64,000 nt of DNA from Saprospiraceae bacterium. Lineage in GTDB: Bacteria > Bacteroidota > Bacteroidia > Chitinophagales > Saprospiraceae. Below, one piece after another: positions 1 through 7,593 of this stretch. The first letter of the stretch is position 1. Each line of letters opens with the position of its first letter. The DNA is taken from positions 40,685-104,684 of the forward strand of contig JAHDFP010000014.1 in NCBI GenBank assembly GCA_020628095.1, given 5' to 3'. Under the pieces are notes generated by a model that was not told the DNA's origin, ran no database searches, and saw nothing but the letters and a program-made list of their open reading frames with translations. A program made the position numbers and the translations under genes.

Positions 1-2
1 AT

Positions 3-566
3 AGAATAGACAAACAGACCAGCGGCCTTATCCTCTTCTCCAAGACCAAAGAAGCCTATCAAGCCATCTCTACCATGATGGAAGAAAGAAAAATAGAGAA
101 GCTCTACTACGCGATATGTCACCATGTCCCTGCCGAAGAAGTCGGACTGATAGATCTCCCACTCGATACAGGCACTAAGAAGGGCAGTCAGGTAGATCAG
201 GATGGCAAGGTCTCCCTGACCAAATATAGAATCATCCATGCCTATAGAAATTTTGCCTACTGCGAGATCAACTTACTCACAGGCCGACAGCATCAGATCA
301 GAGCACACTTTAAGGCAATAGGCTGTCCCCTACTCTGTGACGAAAACTACGGCGCACCACCCGACTTTTACCTCTCTACCATCAAAAGAAAATACCGCCG
401 ACCCAAAGACAAAGAAGAACAACCACTTATCTCTCGCGTCGCACTGCACGCGCACGCGCTTAGCTTCGTCCATCCTATGACTGAGCAGCCCCTCGATATA
501 AAGTGCGATATACCTAAAGACATGAGAGCCGTCCTGAGGCAATTGGATAAGAATAATCCGAGCTAA
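3..566 (+). CDS. RluA-family 23S rRNA/tRNA pseudouridine synthase, C-terminal part
   Basis: The reading frame is open from the window edge, so the gene begins upstream. The visible N-terminal part reads RIDKQTSGLILFSKT, the catalytic-site motif of RluA-type synthases (HRLDxxTSGLLL); its aspartate is the nucleophile that isomerises uridine to pseudouridine in rRNA or tRNA. Further on, GRQHQIRAHF and GCPLLCDENYGAP are the conserved C-terminal motifs of the same family. About 187 residues are visible and only the N-terminal third (an S4 domain, if present) is missing. An internal ATG at 75 is not the start, because the catalytic motif lies before it. Which uridine is modified cannot be told. The family assignment is firm. 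Confidence 0.93.
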   Translation, partial: RIDKQTSGLILFSKTKEAYQAISTMMEERKIEKLYYAICHHVPAEEVGLIDLPLDTGTKKGSQVDQDGKVSLTKYRIIHAYRNFAYCEINLLTGRQHQIRAHFKAIGCPLLCDENYGAPPDFYLSTIKRKYRRPKDKEEQPLISRVALHAHALSFVHPMTEQPLDIKCDIPKDMRAVLRQLDKNNPS

Positions 567-670
567 ACCTGGAGCTTACCTGTTTTAATATTTTCAGCAC
601 TTCACTTCATTTATTTGATAATTTTCATCTATTTGTTAATATAGACTAATAATTTATATCTAAAATTGCA

Positions 671-731
671 TTTTGTTAGATTAACAATGACAATAATATG
701 ATAAAGACTCTGTATTGAGCATCTAACAAAA
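671..731. repeat. 11-bp inverted repeat in the amt leader
   Basis: TTTTGTTAGAT at 671-681 is repeated as its exact reverse complement ATCTAACAAAA at 721-731, with 39 bp between. It lies 33 bp before the ammonium transporter start, so it could be a leader stem-loop or a paired operator. No run of T follows, so it is not a classic terminator. The function is unknown. Confidence 0.5.
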
Positions 732-764
732 AGAAACCAATAACTCAATTACAAATCAAACTCC

Positions 765-2042
765 ATGGGCAAAAGACTCAACTTTATTTTCCTTTTGATT
801 ATCGTGATTATCTGTGCTTTTTCGGCGAGCGATTATGGCAGCCTAAGTTCCTCTATAGATAGTGGTGATACGGCGTGGATGTTAGTCGCGAGTGCTTTTG
901 TGTTATTGATGACGCCGGGGTTATCCTTCTTTTATGGAGGGATGATTAATAAGAAAAACATCATCTCGACGATGCTACAGAGTTTTATCGCGTTGGGTGT
1001 TGTGAGCGTATTGTGGGTATTGGTAGGATTTAGTCTGGCTTTTGGTGATAGCATCGGTGGCATTATAGGTAATCCGATGACCTATTTTGCATTTAACCAT
1101 GTCGGAGCAGAACCTAACACGGATTTTTCATCGACGATACCCTTTCTGCTATTTGCCATATTCCAGCTTAAGTTTGCGATTATTACACCTGCACTGATAA
1201 CGGGCAGTTTTGCAGGGCGTATCCGATTCAGGAGTTATATTCTGTTTATGGTGCTCTTCAGTTTGCTTATCTATAGTCCGATGGCGCACATGACCTGGCA
1301 CCCCGATGGCCTGTTTAGGAACTGGGGTGTTCTGGATTTTGCAGGGGGTACGGTAGTCCACATGTCTGCTGGTTTTGCTGCGCTGGCTGGGGCACTTTTT
1401 CTGGGTAAAAGAAAATCCACTTTTGAGCATCCCGCCAATGTTCCTTTCGTGATATTAGGTACGGGGCTTTTGTGGTTTGGTTGGTTTGGGTTCAATGCAG
1501 GCTCTGCTCTTGGTGCCAATGCGGATGCCGTGATCGCCTTCGCCAATACTAATATTGCTTCGGCGACCGCGATGATTACCTGGGTATTCTATGAGCGTAT
1601 GTTGGGTAGAAAAATGTCCGCTGTCGGCGCATGCATCGGCGGTGTTGTCGGACTTGTTGCCATCACACCAGCCGCTGGTTTTGTCAATATTGGACAATCT
1701 ATGTTTATCGGTTTTGTCGCCGCCATCATATCTAACTGGTCCATCCGACTCAAAAACAAATCAGGCATCGATGACACGCTAGATGTTTTTCCGAGTCATG
1801 GCGTAGGCGGTATCGTCGGTATGTTATTGACGGCGGTTTTCGCGTCGGAGGTCGGATTGATATATGGTGAGACCACTACTTTTCTTTATCACCTCTTAGC
1901 CTTGCTTATTACGACTGTGTTCTGCTTTGGTGGAAGTTACCTACTCTTTATGATCGTCAATGCTCTACTAACCATGAGAGTCAGAGAAGATCAGGAAGAG
2001 GTCGGACTGGATATGAGCCAGCATGGGGAGCAGATAGAGTGA
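765..2042 (+). CDS. amt: Ammonium transporter (Amt/MEP/Rh family)
   Basis: Inner-membrane channel that conducts ammonium or ammonia into the cell. The 425 residues begin with a hydrophobic, probably cleaved segment and continue with about eleven membrane helices. Family signatures are visible: the [12 protein letters not shown] stretch after the first helix, [16 protein letters not shown] with the first pore histidine (H199) and [11 protein letters not shown] with the second (H345). The twin-histidine pore is therefore complete. Length agrees with bacterial Amt proteins (400-450). The cytoplasmic tail is short and no GlnK (PII) gene follows, although amt is usually paired with glnK; regulation by a PII protein encoded elsewhere is possible. 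The gene stands alone, and an inverted repeat lies in its leader. Confidence 0.95.
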   Translation: MGKRLNFIFLLIIVIICAFSASDYGSLSSSIDSGDTAWMLVASAFVLLMTPGLSFFYGGMINKKNIISTMLQSFIALGVVSVLWVLVGFSLAFGDSIGGIIGNPMTYFAFNHVGAEPNTDFSSTIPFLLFAIFQLKFAIITPALITGSFAGRIRFRSYILFMVLFSLLIYSPMAHMTWHPDGLFRNWGVLDFAGGTVVHMSAGFAALAGALFLGKRKSTFEHPANVPFVILGTGLLWFGWFGFNAGSALGANADAVIAFANTNIASATAMITWVFYERMLGRKMSAVGACIGGVVGLVAITPAAGFVNIGQSMFIGFVAAIISNWSIRLKNKSGIDDTLDVFPSHGVGGIVGMLLTAVFASEVGLIYGETTTFLYHLLALLITTVFCFGGSYLLFMIVNALLTMRVREDQEEVGLDMSQHGEQIE

Positions 2043-2060
2043 GGGTGATGTGTTGAAAAC

Positions 2061-2102
2061 ATTTTTGTACAAAATATTGTACAAAAATAAAAACTATATT
2101 TG
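2061..2102 (+). promoter_or_regulatory. Operator palindrome and -7 box of yefM-yoeB
   Basis: A perfect 12-bp inverted repeat, ATTTTTGTACAA (2061-2072) and TTGTACAAAAAT (2077-2088), with 4 bp between. It is followed by TATATTTG (2095-2102), a full match to the Bacteroidota -7 consensus TAnnTTTG. A further TTTGTAC half-site overlaps the -7 box (2100-2105). Only 4 nt separate the -7 box from the ATG at 2107, which implies a nearly leaderless mRNA. Palindromic operators bound by the antitoxin or the complex are the rule for Phd/YefM modules. No convincing -33 box was found at the usual spacing. Confidence 0.7.
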
Positions 2103-2106
2103 TACT

Positions 2107-2376
2107 ATGAAAGCCATCACTATATCAAGCCTAAGATCAAAAATTAAATATTACTTTGATGCAGTCATCAATTCATCCGAGATTCTAATTGTACCTAGGA
2201 ATAATGACGAAGACGAAGCTATAGTAATAATGTCATTAAAGGAATACAACTCACTACAAGAAACAAACTATCTACTAGAATCTGATGCAAATAGAATCAG
2301 ATTAATGGAATCAATAGAGCAAGCTAAATCTGGTCGAGTTAGAGAAGTAAATATTGAAGATATACCTGAATCATGA
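2107..2376 (+). CDS. yefM: YefM/Phd-family antitoxin
   Basis: About 89 residues beginning [20 protein letters not shown], the N-terminal DNA-binding fold of Phd/YefM antitoxins, followed by an acidic, probably flexible C-terminal tail ending in NIEDIPES that would wrap the toxin. The ATG at 2107 is chosen over an upstream in-frame ATG at 2050, because the latter would translate through the operator palindrome and add an unrelated 19-residue leader. The stop overlaps the toxin start by ATGA (2373-2376), the typical coupling of antitoxin and toxin. It would neutralise YoeB and repress its own promoter. The region is markedly AT-richer than the amt gene before it, suggesting horizontal acquisition. 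Confidence 0.9.
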   Translation: MKAITISSLRSKIKYYFDAVINSSEILIVPRNNDEDEAIVIMSLKEYNSLQETNYLLESDANRIRLMESIEQAKSGRVREVNIEDIPES

Positions 2377-2654
2377 AGATCGTCTTTACCGATTTAGCTT
2401 GGGATGATCTTACTTACTGGATAGAAAACGACATTAACCAAATTAAGAAAATCAAGGAACTTATTAAATCTATAAAAGCGACTCCCTTTAACGGAATTGG
2501 CAAACCTGAACCCTTAAAGCATCAAATGAAAGGCTATTGGTCAAGACGTATAAACCACCAACATAGATTAGTTTACGCTATATCGGGTCAGAAAAGAAAA
2601 GATCAAATATGCACTATATATCAGTGCAGATATCACTACAGAAAACATTTCTAA
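2373..2654 (+). CDS. yoeB: YoeB-family mRNA interferase toxin
   Basis: 93 residues of the RelE/YoeB fold. YoeB associates with ribosomes and cleaves mRNA at the A site. The diagnostic block [18 protein letters not shown] is present, followed by HRLVYA and the terminal CRYHY motif. The catalytic residues known from E. coli YoeB align by position: E46, R65 and the C-terminal His-Tyr pair (H88, Y89). A short insertion (SGQKRKDQ, residues 71-78) and a RKHF tail make it slightly longer than the 84-residue E. coli protein. Nothing suggests inactivation. It is coupled by ATGA overlap to yefM, and the next gene starts 10 bp downstream in the same direction, so a three-gene transcript is likely. Confidence 0.94.
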   Translation: MKIVFTDLAWDDLTYWIENDINQIKKIKELIKSIKATPFNGIGKPEPLKHQMKGYWSRRINHQHRLVYAISGQKRKDQICTIYQCRYHYRKHF

Positions 2655-2664
2655 TTATATAAGT

Positions 2665-3708
2665 ATGAAAAAAGTATTCTATTCTTGGCAATCAGATACC
2701 AATACGAAGGAGAACAGGTACTTTATTCGGAAAGTTTTAAAAGAGGCCGAAAAGGAACTTAATCATGAAAACGTAAATCTCGAGATTAGAATTGATCATG
2801 ATACTATAGGCGTACCAGGTTCACCCGACATCCAAAAGACTATACTCGATAAAATAGAGTCCTCGGACTTTTTCATTGCAGATGTGACAATAATTAATTC
2901 AGAATCCGACAAGAAAAAAACACCTAATCCTAATGTTCTTTTTGAACTAGGTTATGCCGTCTCCAAATTGGGATGGGAACGAATTATATTAATAATGAAT
3001 GAAAAATATGGCGTTAAAGGTAAGGCTCCATTTGATATTGCTCAACATCGGATAACAGGCTACAATTCAGAAAGATATAATGAATTACAAAATAAACACT
3101 CACTAAAAAAAGACATAAAGACAACAATAAGTCAGCTAAGTTCAAGACCATTACACAATCTAATAGACCTAACCTTTACAAACAAGAAAAAGAGTCTTTA
3201 CAAAAAGTTTCTTTATATAGATCCCATTAACAGTGATAACAGAGAAAGGCTTAAAAAAGAGAAAGAAATCGAAATCTATCCTGCCTCTATGTTTAAATTT
3301 GAGCTGTCAAACTATTCGGACAAAACACTATCAGATTATCATTTAAAAATATGGACGGAAGATGAGGTAGAATATTTTAGTCCATATGATTTAAGTCCTT
3401 TCGTAGATATCTCTTCGGGCCCAAAAGAATTTGCTTTTAAGAGGGAAGACGGCTCAATTAAGTTACCACCTCCAGAAAGAACAATATCACCAAATGACAC
3501 AATATTTTTTCAGGGTATTTATTTCAGACCAAAACTAAAATTAGGGACTTCCCATATGACCATAAATTGGATGATTCTATCAGAGCACAATCATGACAGA
3601 GGTGAATTAAATTTTAAGTATGACTTATTTGAGGAAAATATCGAAACTCTTTTTACATCAGAAAAGTATGATAACAAGGAGTATCTAATCCTGAATAAGA
3701 ATATGTAA
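2665..3708 (+). CDS. TIR-like nucleotide-binding protein, putative defence effector
   Basis: 347 residues. The first 140 form a TIR-like domain of the type annotated in CD-NTase-associated effectors (Cap12/Pycsar TIR family): FYSWQSD at 5-11, a GVPGS loop at 49-53, SSDFFIADVT at 66-75 and NPNVLFELGYA at 88-98, in which E94 would be the candidate NAD-hydrolase glutamate. Residues 180-347 are a separate, mostly beta-strand region (FKFELSNYSDKTLSDYHLKIW and so on) that I do not recognise; it may be a sensor or ligand-binding domain. It starts 10 bp after yoeB and seems co-transcribed with the toxin-antitoxin pair. No cyclic-nucleotide synthase gene is nearby, so the trigger is unknown. Family call firm, defence role inferred from relatives and context. 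Confidence 0.75.
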   Translation: MKKVFYSWQSDTNTKENRYFIRKVLKEAEKELNHENVNLEIRIDHDTIGVPGSPDIQKTILDKIESSDFFIADVTIINSESDKKKTPNPNVLFELGYAVSKLGWERIILIMNEKYGVKGKAPFDIAQHRITGYNSERYNELQNKHSLKKDIKTTISQLSSRPLHNLIDLTFTNKKKSLYKKFLYIDPINSDNRERLKKEKEIEIYPASMFKFELSNYSDKTLSDYHLKIWTEDEVEYFSPYDLSPFVDISSGPKEFAFKREDGSIKLPPPERTISPNDTIFFQGIYFRPKLKLGTSHMTINWMILSEHNHDRGELNFKYDLFEENIETLFTSEKYDNKEYLILNKNM

Positions 3709-3865
3709 TCACAGAAATTGTATGGAATGTAGAAAACAAAAGCTACATTTCATATTGGTATTCTATTTACTCCAATATCCACAAATTAACTCCATAACTA
3801 TCCCCTTCCCCAAAAAACATTAACTCCCCATTTTCTTATCTTAGTCATCAGACTACACTACTGAC

Positions 3866-5521
3866 ATGACTATATCATACCTCTACCCCGCGATCATTCT
3901 TACACTCCTTACCTTAAGTTGTCCTCCCAATGACAAATCAAAAACCACCACCGACTCCGACGAAGTTACCCTGGGCGAACTACAACATGGTTTTAATCTA
4001 AGTCCATCGACTCAGAAAAAATTTGACGAGGGATTACTGCTCTTGCACAACTTTGAGTATGATGATGCTCTCGTCACATTCGAAGCCGCGACGGCGATAG
4101 ACAGTACGGAGATAATGACGCATTGGGGAGAGGCGATGTGCCATTATAAGGCCCTGTGGAGATTACAAAATACAGACAAGGGGAAAGCGATATTGGCGCG
4201 ACTCGGAGATACCAGGGAAGAGCGATTGGCATCTATCGGTGATCCCGTGGAGAAAGTGATGTGGGAGATCGTAGAGATCATGTATGGTGAGGGAGAGTTT
4301 AAGGATCGTAACAAATTGATCAGAGACCATCTGGCTGAGTTACACGAGCAATATCCACAGCATCAAGAAATCGCGGCATTCTATGCCCTGTCTTTGATCT
4401 GGGCGACAGAAAAGTATGGAGATGGTAGTACCGACCTAAGATTGGCTGCAACTATTACTGACAAAATCACCAAAGTCAATCCTCTACACCCTGGCGCGCT
4501 TCATTACAAAATACATGCTCTGGATGGGCCGACCTCCGCACAAGATGCGCTGGATGCGGCGGATGCTTATGCCAAAGTCGCGGCTGACGCCGCGCACGCC
4601 TTGCACATGCCATCACATATCTATCTCGCCCTAGGAGAATGGGATGGCGTCGTCAACTCTAATCAAAAATCCTATGATGCCAGCGTAGAGCGCATGAAAA
4701 ATCTGGATATGAAAGACGGTGCACGCGGGTATCATTCTCTAGCATGGTTACATTATGGTCTCCTACAACAAGGCAAATACACTCAGGCAGAAGCAATCCT
4801 TAACGATATGCTTACACACGTACCCAAAGACCCAACCAAAGGAGCGCGTGGATACTTACTCGGTATGCAGAGCCGACAACTGGCAGAGAGTGGGACCTTG
4901 TCCGCAGAGACCGCTCTGGACGTCGATGTAGATGTGGACGACATCGGTCTGATGGCGAAATCCGTCCGTAGCTTCCTACGGGCACAATTGGCAACTAAAA
5001 AAGAAGATACCGATAGAATAAAAGAAGAAATGGATTGGCTCTCTAACCAAATATATATCGCCTCCCAGCAAGTAGAAGATGGTGGTCTGGCCATGTGCGC
5101 GGCTGGAACAAGTCGATATGCACCCACAGAAAACTCCATAAAAATGGCGCAGGTCATCCTTAGTCAAATGGAAGGTATGAAAGTCCTAATAGAGGGAGAT
5201 GAGAAACAGTTCGAAAAAATCATGAAAAAGGCTGTCGCCTTAGAGGGAGAAACTAATTTCCCAGCAGGACCACCGACGATAACCATGCCTGCATTCGAGC
5301 AATATGGGGAATGGCTATTAGAAAAAGGTCAATACGCTGAGGCTGTAAAACAGTTCGATCAAGCGCTTATACGAATGTCCAGAAGGTCCAAATCCCTCAT
5401 CGGTAAAATGATCGCTCTGAAAGCTCTTGACCAACAGGAAGAGATCAGAAAGGTCCAGAATGATCTGGAATCTATATTGGCGAATGCAGATTCTGGGGTA
5501 CGGCGTGTGCTGGATTATTAA
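3866..5521 (+). CDS. TPR-repeat lipoprotein of unknown function
   Basis: 551 residues. The N-terminus has a short hydrophobic stretch ending in LTLSC, a lipobox, so the protein is probably anchored in the envelope. The body is built of helical TPR-like repeats: FDEGLLLLHNFEYDDALVTF near 54, a metal-like cluster AADAAHALHMPSHIYLALGEW near 245-260 (histidines in HALHMPSH), and a clear TPR near the C-terminus (GEWLLEKGQYAEAVKQFDQAL). Similar long TPR proteins with an ALHMPSH segment are widespread in Bacteroidota and Proteobacteria without assigned function. It is a single gene between the accessory block and tRNA-Ser. The gene has normal genomic base composition and looks intact. Confidence 0.75.
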   Translation: MTISYLYPAIILTLLTLSCPPNDKSKTTTDSDEVTLGELQHGFNLSPSTQKKFDEGLLLLHNFEYDDALVTFEAATAIDSTEIMTHWGEAMCHYKALWRLQNTDKGKAILARLGDTREERLASIGDPVEKVMWEIVEIMYGEGEFKDRNKLIRDHLAELHEQYPQHQEIAAFYALSLIWATEKYGDGSTDLRLAATITDKITKVNPLHPGALHYKIHALDGPTSAQDALDAADAYAKVAADAAHALHMPSHIYLALGEWDGVVNSNQKSYDASVERMKNLDMKDGARGYHSLAWLHYGLLQQGKYTQAEAILNDMLTHVPKDPTKGARGYLLGMQSRQLAESGTLSAETALDVDVDVDDIGLMAKSVRSFLRAQLATKKEDTDRIKEEMDWLSNQIYIASQQVEDGGLAMCAAGTSRYAPTENSIKMAQVILSQMEGMKVLIEGDEKQFEKIMKKAVALEGETNFPAGPPTITMPAFEQYGEWLLEKGQYAEAVKQFDQALIRMSRRSKSLIGKMIALKALDQQEEIRKVQNDLESILANADSGVRRVLDY

Positions 5522-5542
5522 GAAATAAGCGAAAAGATATAT

Positions 5543-5580
5543 AAAAACAAAAAAGCTCATACCATTGAGGTACGAGCTTT
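5543..5580 (-). terminator. Rho-independent terminator behind tRNA-Ser
   Basis: On the minus strand, arms 5569-5580 and 5552-5563 form a 12-bp stem (core AGCTCGTACC/GGTATGAGCT with one G-U pair) around a 5-nt loop, followed directly by TTTTTTGTTTT. This fits termination of the tRNA-Ser transcript; in the plus direction it may also stop the TPR gene, with a weaker T-run. Confidence 0.85.
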
Positions 5581-5593
5581 CAGTTTTTGTCAG

Positions 5594-5681
5594 CGGAAGA
5601 GGAGGGATTCGAACCCCCGGTACGCGTTAACGCACGCCGGTTTTCAAGACCGGTGCATTCAACCAGCTCTGCCACTCTTCC
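5594..5681 (-). tRNA. tRNA-Ser (anticodon TGA)
   Basis: The minus strand folds into an 88-nt class II tRNA: acceptor GGAAGAG/CTCTTCC with G discriminator, D-loop GGCAGAGCTGGTTGAATG, anticodon stem CCGGT/ACCGG around CTTGAAA (anticodon TGA), the long variable arm GCGTGCGTTAACGCGTAC expected of tRNA-Ser, and T-arm GGGGGTTCGAATCCC. The 3' CCA is not encoded. The terminator follows about 14 nt downstream. Confidence 0.96.
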
Positions 5682-5769
5682 TTACTCTATAATCACTCGA
5701 TTGCTGAGTGCGTGCAAAGCTATAATCTATTTGATTAATATAATAGCACTTAGGCTAAAAAACTTCTTC

Positions 5770-6450
5770 CTATGATAAGTTTTCCATATCACGGATGAGG
5801 ATACTCTTTCTTTTAAAGTATATCTGGTTTTGTCTCTTCAGATCATTCAGTACATAAGTCACTGTCTGGCGAGATGTCCCAGTATAATTAGCGATATCCT
5901 GCTGCGTAAGGCTATGCTTGACAAGCATCTCCAGCCCCACCTGTCTGCCGTTCTGCTTCGCATTATCCTTGAGGAAGTCGATGATTCTCTCTCTGGCATC
6001 TTTGACCACTAATGACTCAAATCTGTCCTCCAGATACATCAGTCTCGTGCCCAACATCTTGATAAACTTCTCTGTCAAGGTCCAGTTGGCCTTAAGATAA
6101 GTCTTAAAGTCCTGAGAATTGATACTCAGACACACGACATCTTTATCGATGGCTTTTGCCGTATTAACTCTCTGATTACCAGAAGAAAGGTACTCTGCAC
6201 CGAATAGTGACTTAGGGTGCATGATGGTCTTGATGACCTCTTTGCCCTCTCCTGACTTAGAGATTATTTTTATGGTTCCATTGGATAAGATAAATACATC
6301 TTCGGCAGGATCTCCCACTCTATATATTATCTGATGTTTGCTATACTTTTTGACAGAAGACAGATCAGCAATATCTAACAGGTCTTCGTCAGGCAAATTT
6401 TCAAATAAAGACACCTCTGACAGGTACTTTATCTTAGTACTTAAATCCAT
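5770..6450 (-). CDS. Crp/Fnr-family transcriptional regulator
   Basis: 226 residues. Residues ~10-130 form a cyclic-nucleotide-binding-like beta-roll (LFENLPDEDLLDIADL, IIYRVGDPAEDVFILSNGTIKII, LFGAEYLSS). Residues ~145-220 are a Crp-type winged helix with recognition helix SLTQQDIANYTGTSRQTVTYVLNDL. No cysteine cluster for an Fe-S centre is seen, so it is not a canonical Fnr; the effector is unknown. It is transcribed alone on the minus strand and convergent with nothing nearby. A hairpin lies between it and the DUF4249 gene upstream. The ATG at 6450 has no better alternative. A role in carbon or redox control would be a guess from the family only. Confidence 0.9.
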   Translation of the reverse strand: MDLSTKIKYLSEVSLFENLPDEDLLDIADLSSVKKYSKHQIIYRVGDPAEDVFILSNGTIKIISKSGEGKEVIKTIMHPKSLFGAEYLSSGNQRVNTAKAIDKDVVCLSINSQDFKTYLKANWTLTEKFIKMLGTRLMYLEDRFESLVVKDARERIIDFLKDNAKQNGRQVGLEMLVKHSLTQQDIANYTGTSRQTVTYVLNDLKRQNQIYFKRKSILIRDMENLS

Positions 6451-6490
6451 TATCCAGGTTTTAGATTTTCAACAATTAAATAAATGATAG

Positions 6491-6523
6491 TACATCCCTG
6501 ACAAGGTATTCTTGTAGGATGTA
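6491..6523. other. Imperfect hairpin between crp-like gene and fec-like locus
   Basis: TACATCC at 6491-6497 pairs with GGATGTA at 6517-6523, and inside it ACAAG (6501-6505) pairs with CTTGT (6511-6515). It lies after the stop of the DUF4249 gene, so it may be the end of that operon's transcript, but no T-run follows on either strand. Low certainty. Confidence 0.35.
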
Positions 6524-6576
6524 GAGGTGTGTTGTTGAAAGGTATAAAGGGTGAAAATGGATTGCGGACTGCTCTC

Positions 6577-7464
6577 CTACTCGATTTTTATCTTGTGTAC
6601 ATTGACACTTGTCCCAGCAAACAGACCATAACCTGTCTCAAACTGCGTATAACTCAGTACAGGAATAGTAAATGGACTCCTGTTAGTGAGATTCTGTCGA
6701 CTTATAGATCTATGATACTGATAGTAATCATAAGTGACAGTCTTTAGCTCAAAGTAAAGATTTTTGTCTGTAAGGGTATTGAGATCAAGGCCAGATAATG
6801 ATCGAATAGTGAGTGATAATTCAATCTCGTCTACAAGACCATCAGTATCAATAAGTATGCCATGCCTATGTGTCAGCAGAAAAGATGTATTATCTTCTTG
6901 GTCTACTCTGACGATATCCAGATATGTACTGTCAAAGTTACTTGTCTTAAGATAAGGGATCAGGTGATAGTAAGACTCTGGATCAGGCGGTGCCATAACA
7001 GAAAACGTGGCATCGAGCAAAGTATTATTGACAGATTGCTCTGCTACGGTCACGGTGCCACCACCAGCAAACTCTCCTGCTAAAGGAACGGTTGTTTCGC
7101 CACTCAATTTTGCTATATCCAGATTTCCTATCTCCGCTTCCAGTCTATAAGTCTCTCCTGCCCTTATAATAAGGTTATCAGGTGTATTAAATTGATCACT
7201 TGTCGTTTTTCTGAATTCGTAAGGTACCTCAAAACCGTCTTCAGAATTAGTGATAATAATATCATTTCCTACGGCTGGAATCTCTTGAGGAGCTCCATTG
7301 ATACTAAAGGTGGTGGAGATGCTCATATTAGGCTTTTTGCCATCCTGCAGTTCTGCAAGGACTACGAGACTGGGCTGAGACTCTTCATACTCGGGTTCGT
7401 ACGGTTCTACACATCCCATAAAGGACGCGAAGCATAATACGATTACAGTAAATCTGAGGCTCAT
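6577..7464 (-). CDS. DUF4249-family lipoprotein, partner of TonB receptor
   Basis: About 295 residues with a signal peptide ending in a lipobox (ASFMGC), followed by PYEPEYEESQPSLVVLAEL, the usual opening of DUF4249 proteins, and beta-rich sequence to the end. Members of this family are outer-membrane lipoproteins that almost always lie next to SusC/FecA-like TonB-dependent receptors, where they are assumed to assist substrate capture. Here the receptor lies 120 bp upstream in the same direction. ATG at 7464 gives a good signal peptide; a GTG nine bases earlier (7473) is the alternative start. Substrate unknown. Confidence 0.82.
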   Translation of the reverse strand: MSLRFTVIVLCFASFMGCVEPYEPEYEESQPSLVVLAELQDGKKPNMSISTTFSINGAPQEIPAVGNDIIITNSEDGFEVPYEFRKTTSDQFNTPDNLIIRAGETYRLEAEIGNLDIAKLSGETTVPLAGEFAGGGTVTVAEQSVNNTLLDATFSVMAPPDPESYYHLIPYLKTSNFDSTYLDIVRVDQEDNTSFLLTHRHGILIDTDGLVDEIELSLTIRSLSGLDLNTLTDKNLYFELKTVTYDYYQYHRSISRQNLTNRSPFTIPVLSYTQFETGYGLFAGTSVNVHKIKIE

Positions 7465-7481
7465 TTGTTTCACATTATTTT

Positions 7482-7508
7482 GACGTGAAGTTTACATATT
7501 GTCACGTC
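7482..7508. promoter_or_regulatory. Inverted repeat upstream of DUF4249 gene
   Basis: GACGTGA (7482-7488) and TCACGTC (7502-7508) form a perfect 7-bp inverted repeat with 13 bp between, about 18 bp before the DUF4249 start, in the 120-bp gap behind the receptor gene. The layout is that of an operator, perhaps for a dimeric regulator. No regulator can be named. Confidence 0.4.
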
Positions 7509-7593
7509 CGATCAAATTTATGATTATCCTCTCTTTATTGCCCTCTAAATGAAGTGTTTTAACATAGATACGACTATAAAAAGTGCCAAAATG

